The notes below the pieces were generated by a model. The model ran no database searches. It was given only the letters and a program-made list of their open reading frames with translations, and was not told where the DNA came from. A stretch of 64,000 bases of DNA, taken from positions 1 to 64,000 of the forward strand of contig NZ_JACSDI010000018.1 in the NCBI RefSeq assembly GCF_022410515.1. Reading direction: 5' to 3'. Numbering within the stretch: position 1 is the first letter of the stretch; each line of letters starts with the position of its first letter. A program made the position numbers and the translations under genes. The stretch is from Shewanella cutis (GTDB lineage: Bacteria; Pseudomonadota; Gammaproteobacteria; Enterobacterales; Shewanellaceae). Shown here piece by piece: positions 38,207 to 46,941 of this stretch.

Positions 38207-39514
38207 TTAAAGCCCGTCAATATCACTTCGCCACAGCGTTTTACTGCCCCAAAACAGGGCGACCTGCCCCAACACAGCCAGTAAAATATCGCCTAATAAC
38301 CAATAGCACAGATGACCGTCATGCTGCACCGCTAAGCTGAGGGATACCCAAAGTGAATGTGCCAGCACCACCAACATACTCAGGCTCACCTGTAACACGC
38401 GGCGGCACAAACAACCTAGCCCTAATACCAAGGCACAAGCCCAATAGGTGCTTATCACTAAGTGCGCCAGCAATGGCACACTCATCTCGCCATTGAGCCA
38501 AGTAATAAAAAGGCTACAGAGCAACACACCGACACTGATGAGATACAGTAATCGCTGCTGCCCTTGGGCAAAAGCATTGACCAAACCAGTTCGGCCATCA
38601 AAGCCCGGCATCAACAACAGTAACTCTGTTGCGCGCGCTCGCTGCACCCGGCTCCAATGCACCAGCGCACAGCTGATCACACAAAACTGCGCCAGTAGCA
38701 ATAACACCGGAAAATCCCAATTAAACTGATGGGATAACACTCCAAGCACTAACGCCAACACCGGAAGCAACAAGAGTAATACGGTCAACATCGGCCCGAT
38801 AAAAAAGTTAACCGGATGCAAATAGCGCTCGAAGCGGCTCAAAAACCGCATGGATTGCAGATTAGGCAGCCAAAACCAGCCCATTTCTAGGCCGTTGAGG
38901 TACACACTGCGAGCCTCAACCCGCCAAGGTAACACTAGGCAGCGGCGCCAAATCACTGCGGCAAAGACAAACAACAGGGCCAAGCTTAACCATAGTGGCA
39001 CTTGTTCGGCCAAAGTACTGGAAAATGGCACTAAGATAAACAGTAAAAATGAGGAGTAAAACCATTGTGTTTGCCACAGACACAGCAAGATAAAACCTAA
39101 GCTTATCCCTTGAGCAAACACCAGTAACGACAGGCTAGCACTAAAACCAAACAATACACATAAGAGCACCGCAAGGCTAAACACACCGATAAGCATCACT
39201 TCGCACTGGATAAAGATATTTTGCCGATAACGGGGGATTAAGATTGAGCATTCACTCGCCATCAAGCGAATCAACTGCCATGCGACCGCCGCAGCAGTAG
39301 AGACAATCCCCATGCCAACAAAAATATCAAAACTGTCCTTTTGCCCAGCCCATCCCGCTAAGATACTCAGCACCAAGCCAAATATACCTGTGCCGAGAAA
39401 ACTCACACTGCCGACATCAAACAACCACAGGCGCAGCATGCCGTTAAAGGGATTGATTGAATGCGTTGTTGCTGGCTTATCAGTAGGTTGCACGAGTGAC
39501 TTCACGGTACTCAT
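38207..39514 (-). CDS. ABC transporter membrane protein (YtrA-type operon)
   Basis: A 435-residue, very hydrophobic protein with about ten to twelve helices and no ATP-binding motif. It is the third gene of a GntR regulator-ATPase-permease operon; its start overlaps the ATPase gene stop by four bases. No family-specific motif is recognised, so the call rests on hydrophobicity and position. The exported substrate is unknown; GntR/YtrA-linked ABC pairs often respond to cell-wall antibiotics or acetoin in other bacteria. Confidence 0.7.
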   Translation of the reverse strand: MSTVKSLVQPTDKPATTHSINPFNGMLRLWLFDVGSVSFLGTGIFGLVLSILAGWAGQKDSFDIFVGMGIVSTAAAVAWQLIRLMASECSILIPRYRQNIFIQCEVMLIGVFSLAVLLCVLFGFSASLSLLVFAQGISLGFILLCLWQTQWFYSSFLLFILVPFSSTLAEQVPLWLSLALLFVFAAVIWRRCLVLPWRVEARSVYLNGLEMGWFWLPNLQSMRFLSRFERYLHPVNFFIGPMLTVLLLLLPVLALVLGVLSHQFNWDFPVLLLLAQFCVISCALVHWSRVQRARATELLLLMPGFDGRTGLVNAFAQGQQRLLYLISVGVLLCSLFITWLNGEMSVPLLAHLVISTYWACALVLGLGCLCRRVLQVSLSMLVVLAHSLWVSLSLAVQHDGHLCYWLLGDILLAVLGQVALFWGSKTLWRSDIDGL

Positions 39515-40374
39515 TTGTGTAACTCCACAAAGAGTTGCTCCAAATTCAGCGCCTCGCTGCGTAGTACACCGGGGAGATTAAGCTCAATATCGCCCCTATC
39601 CACAAGCACAGAATCACCATCACGGCTCAAAATACGCACCTGTTCAGGCAACTCAGTACCCGCAGCCAGTTTGAGTAGACACACCTCTTCCCGCAGGGCA
39701 TCGATTTCCTTAAACAGCACTAATTCACCCTGTTTAATCAGTGCCACATGGCTCGCGACCCGCTCTAAATCTGAGGTGATATGGGATGAAAACAGCACCG
39801 CCGAGCCGGATTCGAGGGCCAAGTCGAACAAATCGACCATAAATTTGCGTCTGACGATAGGATCGAGGCTGGCCACAGGTTCATCGAGGATTAGCAGCTC
39901 AGGGCGATAGGCCATTGCCATGATCAACGCTAAGGATTGGCGCTGACCGACAGACAGGCGTTGTATCTGTTGGCTGACATCTAACTCAAAGCGTGTAAGC
40001 CAATCTTGCTCTAGCTGCATATCCCAGTGAGGATAAAAGCTACGGTGTAAATCAAGGGCACGTTCAACGGTAAAACCTTCATAACCAAAAGGTTGCTGCG
40101 GCACATAGCCAAGGCGCTCCTTTGCGGCAGACGAGAGTTGTTCCGGCGTCTCACCTAAGGTGCGGATGTCACCCGAATCGGGCGAAAGGATCCCCAAAGC
40201 ACAGCGCATTAAGGTTGATTTACCCGCACCATTTTGCCCCAATAAGCCAACCACCATTCCGGCAGACAAGCGCAAGGACAGATCCTTTAACGCCGGTTTT
40301 TCAACGCCATTTTTTCCACGAAAAACTTTGTTTACCTTAGAAAACTCAAGTATTGGGGGAAACTCTTGATCCAT
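39511..40374 (-). CDS. ABC transporter ATP-binding protein
   Basis: A 287-residue ATPase with Walker A GLLGQNGAGKSTLMR (about residues 43-57), the signature LSVGQRQ, Walker B LLILDEPVASLDP and the H-loop SSHITSDLERVASHV. The N-terminal 25 residues extend the usual core. It energises the membrane partner encoded next and is preceded by the GntR gene at a 40-base gap. The pair is probably an exporter. Confidence 0.88.
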   Translation of the reverse strand: MDQEFPPILEFSKVNKVFRGKNGVEKPALKDLSLRLSAGMVVGLLGQNGAGKSTLMRCALGILSPDSGDIRTLGETPEQLSSAAKERLGYVPQQPFGYEGFTVERALDLHRSFYPHWDMQLEQDWLTRFELDVSQQIQRLSVGQRQSLALIMAMAYRPELLILDEPVASLDPIVRRKFMVDLFDLALESGSAVLFSSHITSDLERVASHVALIKQGELVLFKEIDALREEVCLLKLAAGTELPEQVRILSRDGDSVLVDRGDIELNLPGVLRSEALNLEQLFVELHK

Positions 40375-40414
40375 CGAATTGCGTCCTTTTTATTCTCGTT
40401 TTCGCTTGGGCCGA

Positions 40415-40786
40415 CTAGGCTTGCCAGCGCTCGTTAATCAATTGCAGCAACTCGGGCAGGCTCACGCCCAGCTGCTTGGCTTGTGCCAATAGGCCATCTA
40501 ATTGCGGCTCAAGCAGACTCACGCCCGACTCTATCGCCTCGGCACGGGCAGCGACCCTAGTCGCCTGCCCACGACGGCGCTCTAACCAGCCCTGATCCAC
40601 CAATTGCTGAATCGCGCGGGATACGGTCATCGGGTTCACCGCAAGGTATTCCGCAATTTGCCGTACTGAAGGTAATACGTCTTCCTCTTGCAGTTGGCCG
40701 CCCACAATCAAGCGCACGATTTGCTCGTGTAATTGCTTGTAAATTGGCTCACCACTGCTGGGGTTGACATTTAAAAGTTCTAACAT
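40415..40786 (-). CDS. GntR-family regulator, YtrA type
   Basis: A 123-residue regulator with a GntR winged helix (about residues 10-75; VLPSVRQIAEYLAVNPMTVSRAIQQL). Only a short C-terminal tail follows in place of a UTRA or FadR ligand domain, which marks the YtrA subfamily. These repressors usually control their own operon with an ABC transporter, matching the two genes downstream. TACACTG and TACAGTG-like words at the divergent promoter (about 40,790-40,850) could be its operator. Confidence 0.85.
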   Translation of the reverse strand: MLELLNVNPSSGEPIYKQLHEQIVRLIVGGQLQEEDVLPSVRQIAEYLAVNPMTVSRAIQQLVDQGWLERRRGQATRVAARAEAIESGVSLLEPQLDGLLAQAKQLGVSLPELLQLINERWQA

Positions 40787-40878
40787 TAGGCTTTACACAC
40801 TGTATTAATACATTGATACACCGATACACTGTATTTAAAGTATCACACTCATCCTGAAATGCAAAAAGGAAAGCGCTC

Positions 40879-42498
40879 ATGATAGATAGCATGATCCACA
40901 GGAAGTCCCATAATGCCGGCGCTTGCGTTGCGATTAAGTGCTCAAACACAGGCTGGCATAAGCGTATTTCAACCAGCAAAATCATAAGCTTGAGTACACT
41001 TATGCTCGCCATGGCTAGCGCAACGGTTTGGGCAAGTGATAAACCAACGCCTCCAACACCCCCCACAAATACCTGTTATGTGGACGGTGTTTCGGACCGT
41101 TTAAACTGCGGCTTTGTGACTGTACCAGAAAATCCTAACAAGCCCGATGGCAAGCAGATCCAAGTGCATTATGTAGTCCTGCCAGCGGTGAAAAATGCCA
41201 ACCATGAAGAAGCCTTACTGGCGATCGCTGGCGGCCCAGGGCAATCGGCCATCGATAACGCGGCAAGCTTTAATACCATGCTTAACAAGGTGCGCCAGCA
41301 GCGAGATATTTTGCTGATTGATCAACGTGGTACTGGTCGCTCAAACCTATTGAATTGCGATGCAGGCCCGCAATCCTTACTCGCCTTCAACGATGATAAC
41401 GTTGACAGCTTAGCCGAAGCGCAAAAATGCCGAGATCAATTAACGGGTAGCGATGTCACCCAATACGGCAGCCTTAACGCCGTCAAAGATTTCGAAGCCG
41501 TGCGCGCCCATTTAGGCTACAAAAAACTGCATTTATACGGCATATCCTACGGCACACGCATGGCGCAGCTGTATATGCGTTTGTATCCCGAGCATCTAGC
41601 CACTGTCACCTTAGACGGCATAGTGCCAATGCAGCAGAGCGTATTAGAAATCGGCTCGGCAATTGAGCGCGGCTTTGACTTACTGTTTAAAGACTGCCAA
41701 GAAACCGCAGCCTGCCATGCCGAGTTTCCAGAGCTCAAGGCCGAGTTTGACCAAGTGGTTGCAAGACTGACCGAAGGGCCAATCACAGAGCAAGTACACG
41801 ACCCCGTCACTGGTGAAAAGACCTTACTCACGCTCACCCGTGCGAAGTTTTACGGCGCGATCAGAATGGCGTTATATCAAACCAATGTGCGCGCCTTAGT
41901 GCCCCATGCAATTCATCAAGCCGCCAAAGGTAACTATCAACCGCTACTCGGATTGTATGCCTTAACTACCGATGGAGCGGGTATGGCGATGGGCATGCAC
42001 GCCTCAGTCGTCTGCGGTGAAGACATCCATCGCATCACCCCTGCGATGCGTGAACAGGCCAAAACCTCTTATGTCGGTAAAACCATGCTCGACAGCCTCG
42101 AAGCATCGTGTTCTGTGTGGAAGGTGCCGCCCGTCGATGCCAACTTTAGCGAGCCGATTAAGAGTGCAATCCCCACGCTGTTGCTGTCGGGCGAAATCGA
42201 CCCTGCCACACCACCGAGTTGGGGTGAGCTTGCGATGGAAAAACTCACCAACGCTAAACACTTGGTCGCGCCATACGCCACCCATGGCGTGGCCTATCAG
42301 TCCTGTGCCAACAACTTAATCGCCGAATTAGTGCGTACTGGTTCGGTTAAAGATCTCGATGGTGAATGTTTGAAAAAGGATGTGCGCCGTAGTTTCTATT
42401 TAAATGCCAGCTCGGTTGAGCCACTCGCGACCGAAGATGCAACCCAGTCTTCCAAAGATAAGCCCAAGGACAAGCCCAGCACTGGAGCCAAGGAGTAA
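40879..42498 (+). CDS. Alpha/beta hydrolase, TAP-type peptidase family
   Basis: A 539-residue hydrolase with an N-terminal signal segment (cleavage near TVWASD). The nucleophile elbow is LYGISYGTRMA, with serine as catalytic residue, and a TAP-like C-terminal domain carries LLLSGEIDPATPPSWGE with the acid residue and THGVAYQSC with the histidine. Such exported enzymes include tripeptidyl aminopeptidases; the substrate here is unknown. The last 20 residues are lysine/proline rich. It is followed three bases later by an ABC ATPase gene, so hydrolase and transporter form one operon. Confidence 0.82.
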   Translation: MIDSMIHRKSHNAGACVAIKCSNTGWHKRISTSKIISLSTLMLAMASATVWASDKPTPPTPPTNTCYVDGVSDRLNCGFVTVPENPNKPDGKQIQVHYVVLPAVKNANHEEALLAIAGGPGQSAIDNAASFNTMLNKVRQQRDILLIDQRGTGRSNLLNCDAGPQSLLAFNDDNVDSLAEAQKCRDQLTGSDVTQYGSLNAVKDFEAVRAHLGYKKLHLYGISYGTRMAQLYMRLYPEHLATVTLDGIVPMQQSVLEIGSAIERGFDLLFKDCQETAACHAEFPELKAEFDQVVARLTEGPITEQVHDPVTGEKTLLTLTRAKFYGAIRMALYQTNVRALVPHAIHQAAKGNYQPLLGLYALTTDGAGMAMGMHASVVCGEDIHRITPAMREQAKTSYVGKTMLDSLEASCSVWKVPPVDANFSEPIKSAIPTLLLSGEIDPATPPSWGELAMEKLTNAKHLVAPYATHGVAYQSCANNLIAELVRTGSVKDLDGECLKKDVRRSFYLNASSVEPLATEDATQSSKDKPKDKPSTGAKE

Positions 42499-42501
42499 GT
42501 C

Positions 42502-43236
42502 ATGATCAAAGTATCCCATCTTTCTAAGCGCATCGGCGAAGTGCAGGCCCTAAACGATTTGAGTTTTGTGGCCGAAAACGGTCAGATCACCGGCCTGCTC
42601 GGCCCCAATGGCGCCGGTAAAACCACCTGTTTACGCACGATTTTTGGCCTGCTGAAACCCGATACCGGCACGGCTGAAATTGAAGGTATCGATGTCGCCA
42701 TCGACCCGATTGGTGCCAAGCAGCAGTTAGGTTTATTCCCCGATCCATTTGGCCTGTATGAGCGCCTCACACCGCGGGAATATATCCGTTACTTTGCCGA
42801 ACTCAGCGGCTTATCTGCGAGCGACGCCAAAGAGGCCACCAGCAAGGTTATCGCCAAACTGCGCCTCGAAGATATTAGCGATCGCCGCTGTAAAGGCTTC
42901 TCCCAAGGGCAACGAATGAAAACCGCCCTCGCCCAAGCCATAGTCCACAGCCCGAGCAATATTATCCTCGACGAACCGACCCGTGGACTCGATGTAATGA
43001 GTACCCGTTTGCTGCGGGATATTCTTATCGACCTTAAGAATCAAGGGCATTGTGTGCTGTTTTCCAGCCATGTGATGCAGGAAGTCGCGGCATTGTGCGA
43101 CCAAGTGATCGTGATGGCGCAGGGCCGAGTGGTCGCCATCGGCAGCCCAGAGCAACTCTGCGCGCAAACGGGTAAAGCCTCGCTCGAAGATGCCTTTATC
43201 CAGCTGATCGGCACCGATGAGGGGATTGCCGCATGA
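42502..43236 (+). CDS. ABC transporter ATPase, NatA-like
   Basis: A 244-residue ATPase with Walker A GLLGPNGAGKTTC (about residues 31-43), the FSQGQRMK signature and Walker B NIILDEPTRGLD, then SSHVMQEVAALCD. The sequence is close to NatA-type Na+ efflux ATPases and ABC-2 drug exporters. It pairs with the NatB-like membrane gene 91 bases downstream and lies directly after the hydrolase gene. Confidence 0.88.
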   Translation: MIKVSHLSKRIGEVQALNDLSFVAENGQITGLLGPNGAGKTTCLRTIFGLLKPDTGTAEIEGIDVAIDPIGAKQQLGLFPDPFGLYERLTPREYIRYFAELSGLSASDAKEATSKVIAKLRLEDISDRRCKGFSQGQRMKTALAQAIVHSPSNIILDEPTRGLDVMSTRLLRDILIDLKNQGHCVLFSSHVMQEVAALCDQVIVMAQGRVVAIGSPEQLCAQTGKASLEDAFIQLIGTDEGIAA

Positions 43237-43327
43237 TGACTCATAACCACATCAACGCTTATACAAATTGCGATAACGCCTGCTTCGACCTAATGGCGAA
43301 CAGACAAACTTGGGATAAGGAATAATC

Positions 43328-44467
43328 ATGAATAAAATCATCGCAATGGTTCGCAAGGAACTGATAGACGCCGCCCGCGATAAACGATCTGTGATGGCGG
43401 GACTCTACTACGCCATCGGTACGCCGCTAATTATGTGCGGGCTGTTTATGGTGCTTATCGGTCAGCTCACTAGCCCAGACGATCTTAAAATCAGCATCAC
43501 TAACCCCGACAAAGCGCCGGACTTAGTGCGTTTTTTGTCCAACAAGGGCATTACCCAAGGCGAAGCTGGCGCGAAGGATCTCAAAGCCATCGAGCTGATT
43601 ATCAGCCCCGACTATGCCAAGCAGATGAACCAAGGCAAAGGCGCAGAAATCACTATCGTTGCCGATAACTCCGAGGAAAAACTGCAAAACTCGATTCGCC
43701 GCTTAGAGAAACAGTTGCAGGCCTACAGCGCCGAAATGGGCAGCCTGCGCTTAATCGCCCGCGGTATCGACCCTCGCGTGGTGCAACCACTGAAAGTGAA
43801 TGTGCATGACCAAGCCACGACCGACTCTAAGGGCGGGATGATCTTAGGCATCGCCATTTTCACTATGATTTACTCAGTGTTTATCTCGGGGATGAACTTG
43901 GCCATCGACACCAGCGCCGGTGAGCGTGAACGTAACTCTTTGGCATTGTTACTCAGCCATCCGCTGACCACGCGCCAATTAGTGCTCTCTAAAATCATTG
44001 CTGTCGGTCTGTTTGCCTTGCTCGGCTTAGTGTTGATTTTGTTAGTCTCTAAGGTCGCCTATACCTTCGTGCCTTGGCAGGAGCTCGGCTTTAGCGTCAG
44101 CATTACCAGCGAATTTATGGCATTGATGCTGCTGGTCGGTATCCCAGTTGCCCTGATGGCTGCCTGTTTGCAATTGTTTGTGTCCTTTATGGCCAAAACC
44201 TTTAAGGAAGCCCAGTCCTATCTAACCATGGTGCTGTTTGTGCCCTTGGCGCTGTCGATGGCCGCCAGCTACAACATCGCGCCCGACGTACTGCAGTGGT
44301 TGCCGGTATCCGGTCAACAACAGGCACTGATGGACTTTATTAAAGGTAAAGATATGAACATGCTGCAATTGCTGGTATCGACCTTGGGCACACTCGCCAT
44401 TGCGGTAATACTGGCATTAGGCATGGAAAAATCGTTAAAGAGCGAAAAAGTGATCTTCGGTTTATAA
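43328..44467 (+). CDS. ABC-2 permease, NatB-like
   Basis: A 379-residue membrane protein with one N-terminal helix, a large extracytoplasmic loop (about residues 45-165) and five or six C-terminal helices. The DTSAGERERNSLALLLSHP block is the typical signature of NatB/ABC-2 permeases. With the NatA-like ATPase it should form an exporter, perhaps of sodium or small toxic molecules; the substrate is not evident. A short hairpin (44485-44501) follows the stop. Confidence 0.85.
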   Translation: MNKIIAMVRKELIDAARDKRSVMAGLYYAIGTPLIMCGLFMVLIGQLTSPDDLKISITNPDKAPDLVRFLSNKGITQGEAGAKDLKAIELIISPDYAKQMNQGKGAEITIVADNSEEKLQNSIRRLEKQLQAYSAEMGSLRLIARGIDPRVVQPLKVNVHDQATTDSKGGMILGIAIFTMIYSVFISGMNLAIDTSAGERERNSLALLLSHPLTTRQLVLSKIIAVGLFALLGLVLILLVSKVAYTFVPWQELGFSVSITSEFMALMLLVGIPVALMAACLQLFVSFMAKTFKEAQSYLTMVLFVPLALSMAASYNIAPDVLQWLPVSGQQQALMDFIKGKDMNMLQLLVSTLGTLAIAVILALGMEKSLKSEKVIFGL

Positions 44468-44484
44468 CACTATCACCCGACAAC

Positions 44485-44501
44485 AGGGCGCTCCGCGCCC
44501 T
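44485..44501 (+). terminator. Weak terminator-like hairpin
   Basis: AGGGCGC pairs with GCGCCCT around TCC, just after the NatB-like gene. The following T run is short, so it may only partly separate the small downstream gene. Confidence 0.45.
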
Positions 44502-44524
44502 TATATTGAGTTAAGGAGCTTGTT

Positions 44525-44785
44525 ATGGAAAACGAATATGTCTTACTGGTGATTATGGTGACCTTTATTATCGGTGTAAGCGCTACAGAGATGTTTAAGC
44601 ATTACCTAAAAATGCGCCAACTGGGTGGCGGAAACAATCCCCAACTTGAGGATAAACTCACCCAGATGAGTCTACAAAATCAGGTACTGATTGAACGAGT
44701 ACAAGTGCTGGAGCGCATTGTGACTGACGCGGAGGACAACGCCGCCAAGACAACACTGGCACAGCAAATTGAGGCATTAAAATAG
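44525..44785 (+). CDS. PspB-like small membrane protein
   Basis: An 86-residue protein with one N-terminal helix (YVLLVIMVTFIIGVSATEMF) and a cytoplasmic coiled coil (LIERVQVLERIVTDAED). This arrangement and the final segment resemble PspB of the phage-shock system, but no pspA, pspC or pspF is near. It may be a lone envelope-stress or structural protein. A strong AAGGAG ribosome binding site precedes the ATG. Confidence 0.6.
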   Translation: MENEYVLLVIMVTFIIGVSATEMFKHYLKMRQLGGGNNPQLEDKLTQMSLQNQVLIERVQVLERIVTDAEDNAAKTTLAQQIEALK

Positions 44786-44788
44786 CCG

Positions 44789-45832
44789 TTAATGCAGTTC
44801 GGCCTCGCAGCAATTGTCGCTATCAAACTCATATTGCTGAGTATTAAAACGCTGCCTGTAGGCCCTTGGGGTTAAGCTCGTTAGCTGAATGAATAATTTG
44901 CGAAACGAGCTGACATCCTCATACCCCACACGGGTGACCACTTCTTCTAAACCTAAATTGGTTGTTTCCAATAAGCGTTTCGCCTCGTCCACCCGCAGAC
45001 GCTGCACATAACTAGCGGGGGTTTCGTTTAATGCCTTTTTAAAGCGGCGGATAAGGGTGCGCTTGCCTAGAGCAAATTTATCAGCAATATCGTCCAGTAA
45101 CAGCGGTTCAGTTAGATGATGCTGCATCCATTGCTGCACATTCCAAATCACCTCATCCTTATGGCTCGAGCTTATCAGCTCCATGGTCATAAAGGGTTGT
45201 TGGGATTGGCGATTTGGGTCAATCAGCAGAATTTTCGCCATCTGGCTTGCTAACTGTTCACCCACCAAAATGTGCACTAAATGCAGGGCGAGGCTCATAT
45301 TCGAGGTTGTCGCTCCCGCGGTGTGTAGATGGCCGTCGGACACCACCAGCTTGTCCATCCGCAGAGCCACCTTGGCAAAATGTCGCTGAAACATCTCATT
45401 CAGCCACCAGACGGTGGTTGCTTCACGTCCATCCAGCAGGCCGGAGGCCGCTAAGATCAAGGTGCCGGAGCAATAGGCTGCCAGCGGCTTGCCGGATGCG
45501 GCAAACAGCCTTAATGGTTCGAATAAAGGCTCAAAATCATGAAGATAATTTTGAAACTCGCTCTTATTGGTCACCATGGCTGAGGCCAAGATCACCGCAT
45601 CTGAGTGCAGAATATCACTCGGCGCATTGAGCCCCACCGCGGGCACTTTAATACCTTGATTCGTTAAGATATCACCGCCATGACTCGACACCACTTGGCA
45701 CTCAAACAGATCTTGTCCGGCCTGAGGATTGACTCGCCGCCAATAGGTATTGCAGAAACTAAACACATCGAGAAAGCCAATAATCCCGCTGGCAACCGTA
45801 TTGTCCGTCGCCAAAATAGTGATCCTTTTCAT
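44789..45832 (-). CDS. GlxA-type AraC-family regulator with DJ-1 domain
   Basis: A 347-residue regulator. The N-terminal half (about residues 1-190) is a DJ-1/PfpI-like glutamine-amidotransferase fold with LAAYCSGTLILAASGLLDGREATTVWW; the nucleophile-position cysteine is present. The C-terminal AraC domain (about 230-335) has two helix-turn-helix motifs (LDDIADKFALGKRTLIRRFKKAL and LEEVVTRVGYEDVSSFRKLF). Regulators of this kind sense small metabolites in other bacteria; the target here is unknown. It is read away from the gene at 45,984. Confidence 0.87.
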   Translation of the reverse strand: MKRITILATDNTVASGIIGFLDVFSFCNTYWRRVNPQAGQDLFECQVVSSHGGDILTNQGIKVPAVGLNAPSDILHSDAVILASAMVTNKSEFQNYLHDFEPLFEPLRLFAASGKPLAAYCSGTLILAASGLLDGREATTVWWLNEMFQRHFAKVALRMDKLVVSDGHLHTAGATTSNMSLALHLVHILVGEQLASQMAKILLIDPNRQSQQPFMTMELISSSHKDEVIWNVQQWMQHHLTEPLLLDDIADKFALGKRTLIRRFKKALNETPASYVQRLRVDEAKRLLETTNLGLEEVVTRVGYEDVSSFRKLFIQLTSLTPRAYRQRFNTQQYEFDSDNCCEAELH

Positions 45833-45983
45833 CCCAATGCCCTCGCCAGCCTAATCATGCATTAAGTCTAGCGCATCAGCACAAAATGTCACTACTCACT
45901 CTAAAACTGTCAATAACGACACTTTAAGCCCTGGATGAGAGTTTCTAGACTGTGCTTAAACCTCCAGCACACAGGACGACACT

Positions 45984-46205
45984 ATGACACTGCGCACCCT
46001 CAGCCAATTTAATCGCCCATTGGCCTTTGGCTTACTCAGTCTCACTTGGGCACTCTTACTCTGGTTAAACTTCAGCATTGCGCCTAATGCCTTCGCACAT
46101 TTTGTGGCAATCCCAGTGCTGTTTATCGCGACAGGGGTGTCGGCGCTACTGATCGGCAGCAAGCAGCCAAACCCAATTAACAAGCCAATAAAAAACCCAA
46201 GCTAG
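45984..46205 (+). CDS. Small two-helix membrane protein
   Basis: A 73-residue protein with two hydrophobic helices (LAFGLLSLTWALLLWLNFSI and FVAIPVLFIATGVSALLIG) and a proline/asparagine-rich basic tail. No family is recognised. The stop codon lies in the loop of the terminator hairpin. It is divergent from the GlxA-type gene, so the regulator may control it, but that is only a guess from position. Confidence 0.55.
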   Translation: MTLRTLSQFNRPLAFGLLSLTWALLLWLNFSIAPNAFAHFVAIPVLFIATGVSALLIGSKQPNPINKPIKNPS

Positions 46206-46215
46206 GCTTGGGTTT
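46193..46215. terminator. Terminator between the small membrane gene and mog
   Basis: AACCCAAGC pairs with GCTTGGGTT around TAG, which is also the stop codon of the upstream gene. A's precede it and T's follow, so it could serve both converging genes. Confidence 0.75.
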
Positions 46216-46238
46216 ATGTCATCTCTCTGTACGGCGCG

Positions 46239-46772
46239 TTATTTTGCCTTAGGTCTAAAAGGCTTTATCACCGCCTCGTTGCACTCAAGGTACGGCCCTT
46301 CCATCAAGTCGATACAGTAAGGGATGGCGGGGAACACCGCATCTAAACATTCGCGGATTGATTTAGGTTTGCCAGGTAGGTTCACAATCAGCGAATCACC
46401 ACGTAAACCTGCCGTTTGGCGAGATAAAATGGCCGTCGGTACAAACTTTAACGACTCAGCACGCATCAGCTCACCAAAACCAGGCATCATACGATCGCAC
46501 ACGGCCTCAGTCGCCTCTGGGGTGACATCGCGTTTCGCTGGGCCAGTACCGCCAGTGGTCACAATTAAGCAGCAATCCTGCTCATCGGCCATTTTGATCA
46601 GGGTGGCTTCAATCACATCCAGCTCATCGGGGATCACTTGATAAATCGGCTCCCACTCGCTGGTGAGGTAGTCATTGAGAGTATCGATAATCGCCTTGCC
46701 CGAGATATCCTCATAAATCCCCGCGCTGGCACGATCGCTCACCGTTACAATACCGATTTTTGCTTTACTCAT
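46239..46772 (-). CDS. mog: Mog, molybdopterin adenylyltransferase
   Basis: A 177-residue enzyme that adenylates molybdopterin before molybdate insertion. The TTGGTGPAKRDVTPEAT block, the SDRASAGIYEDISG N-terminal motif and the LPGKPKSIRECLDAVFPAIPY C-terminal block are typical of MogA. It supplies cofactor for molybdoenzymes such as the formate dehydrogenase encoded 28 kb away. Single gene on the minus strand. Confidence 0.92.
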   Translation of the reverse strand: MSKAKIGIVTVSDRASAGIYEDISGKAIIDTLNDYLTSEWEPIYQVIPDELDVIEATLIKMADEQDCCLIVTTGGTGPAKRDVTPEATEAVCDRMMPGFGELMRAESLKFVPTAILSRQTAGLRGDSLIVNLPGKPKSIRECLDAVFPAIPYCIDLMEGPYLECNEAVIKPFRPKAK

Positions 46773-46941
46773 ATCCCTCTCCCAAACATCTATGTGTTAC
46801 TCGATCCCCAAAAGTACAATGGGATCAACTAATTTCTCTACGGCTAAAATAGCACAGAAACAAAGCGAAATCCGCGCCGACAACTCGACTTAGCTCACGT
46901 ATTGACCGTCAGTCATCAGGGCGAGTGGGTTAGATGAATGG

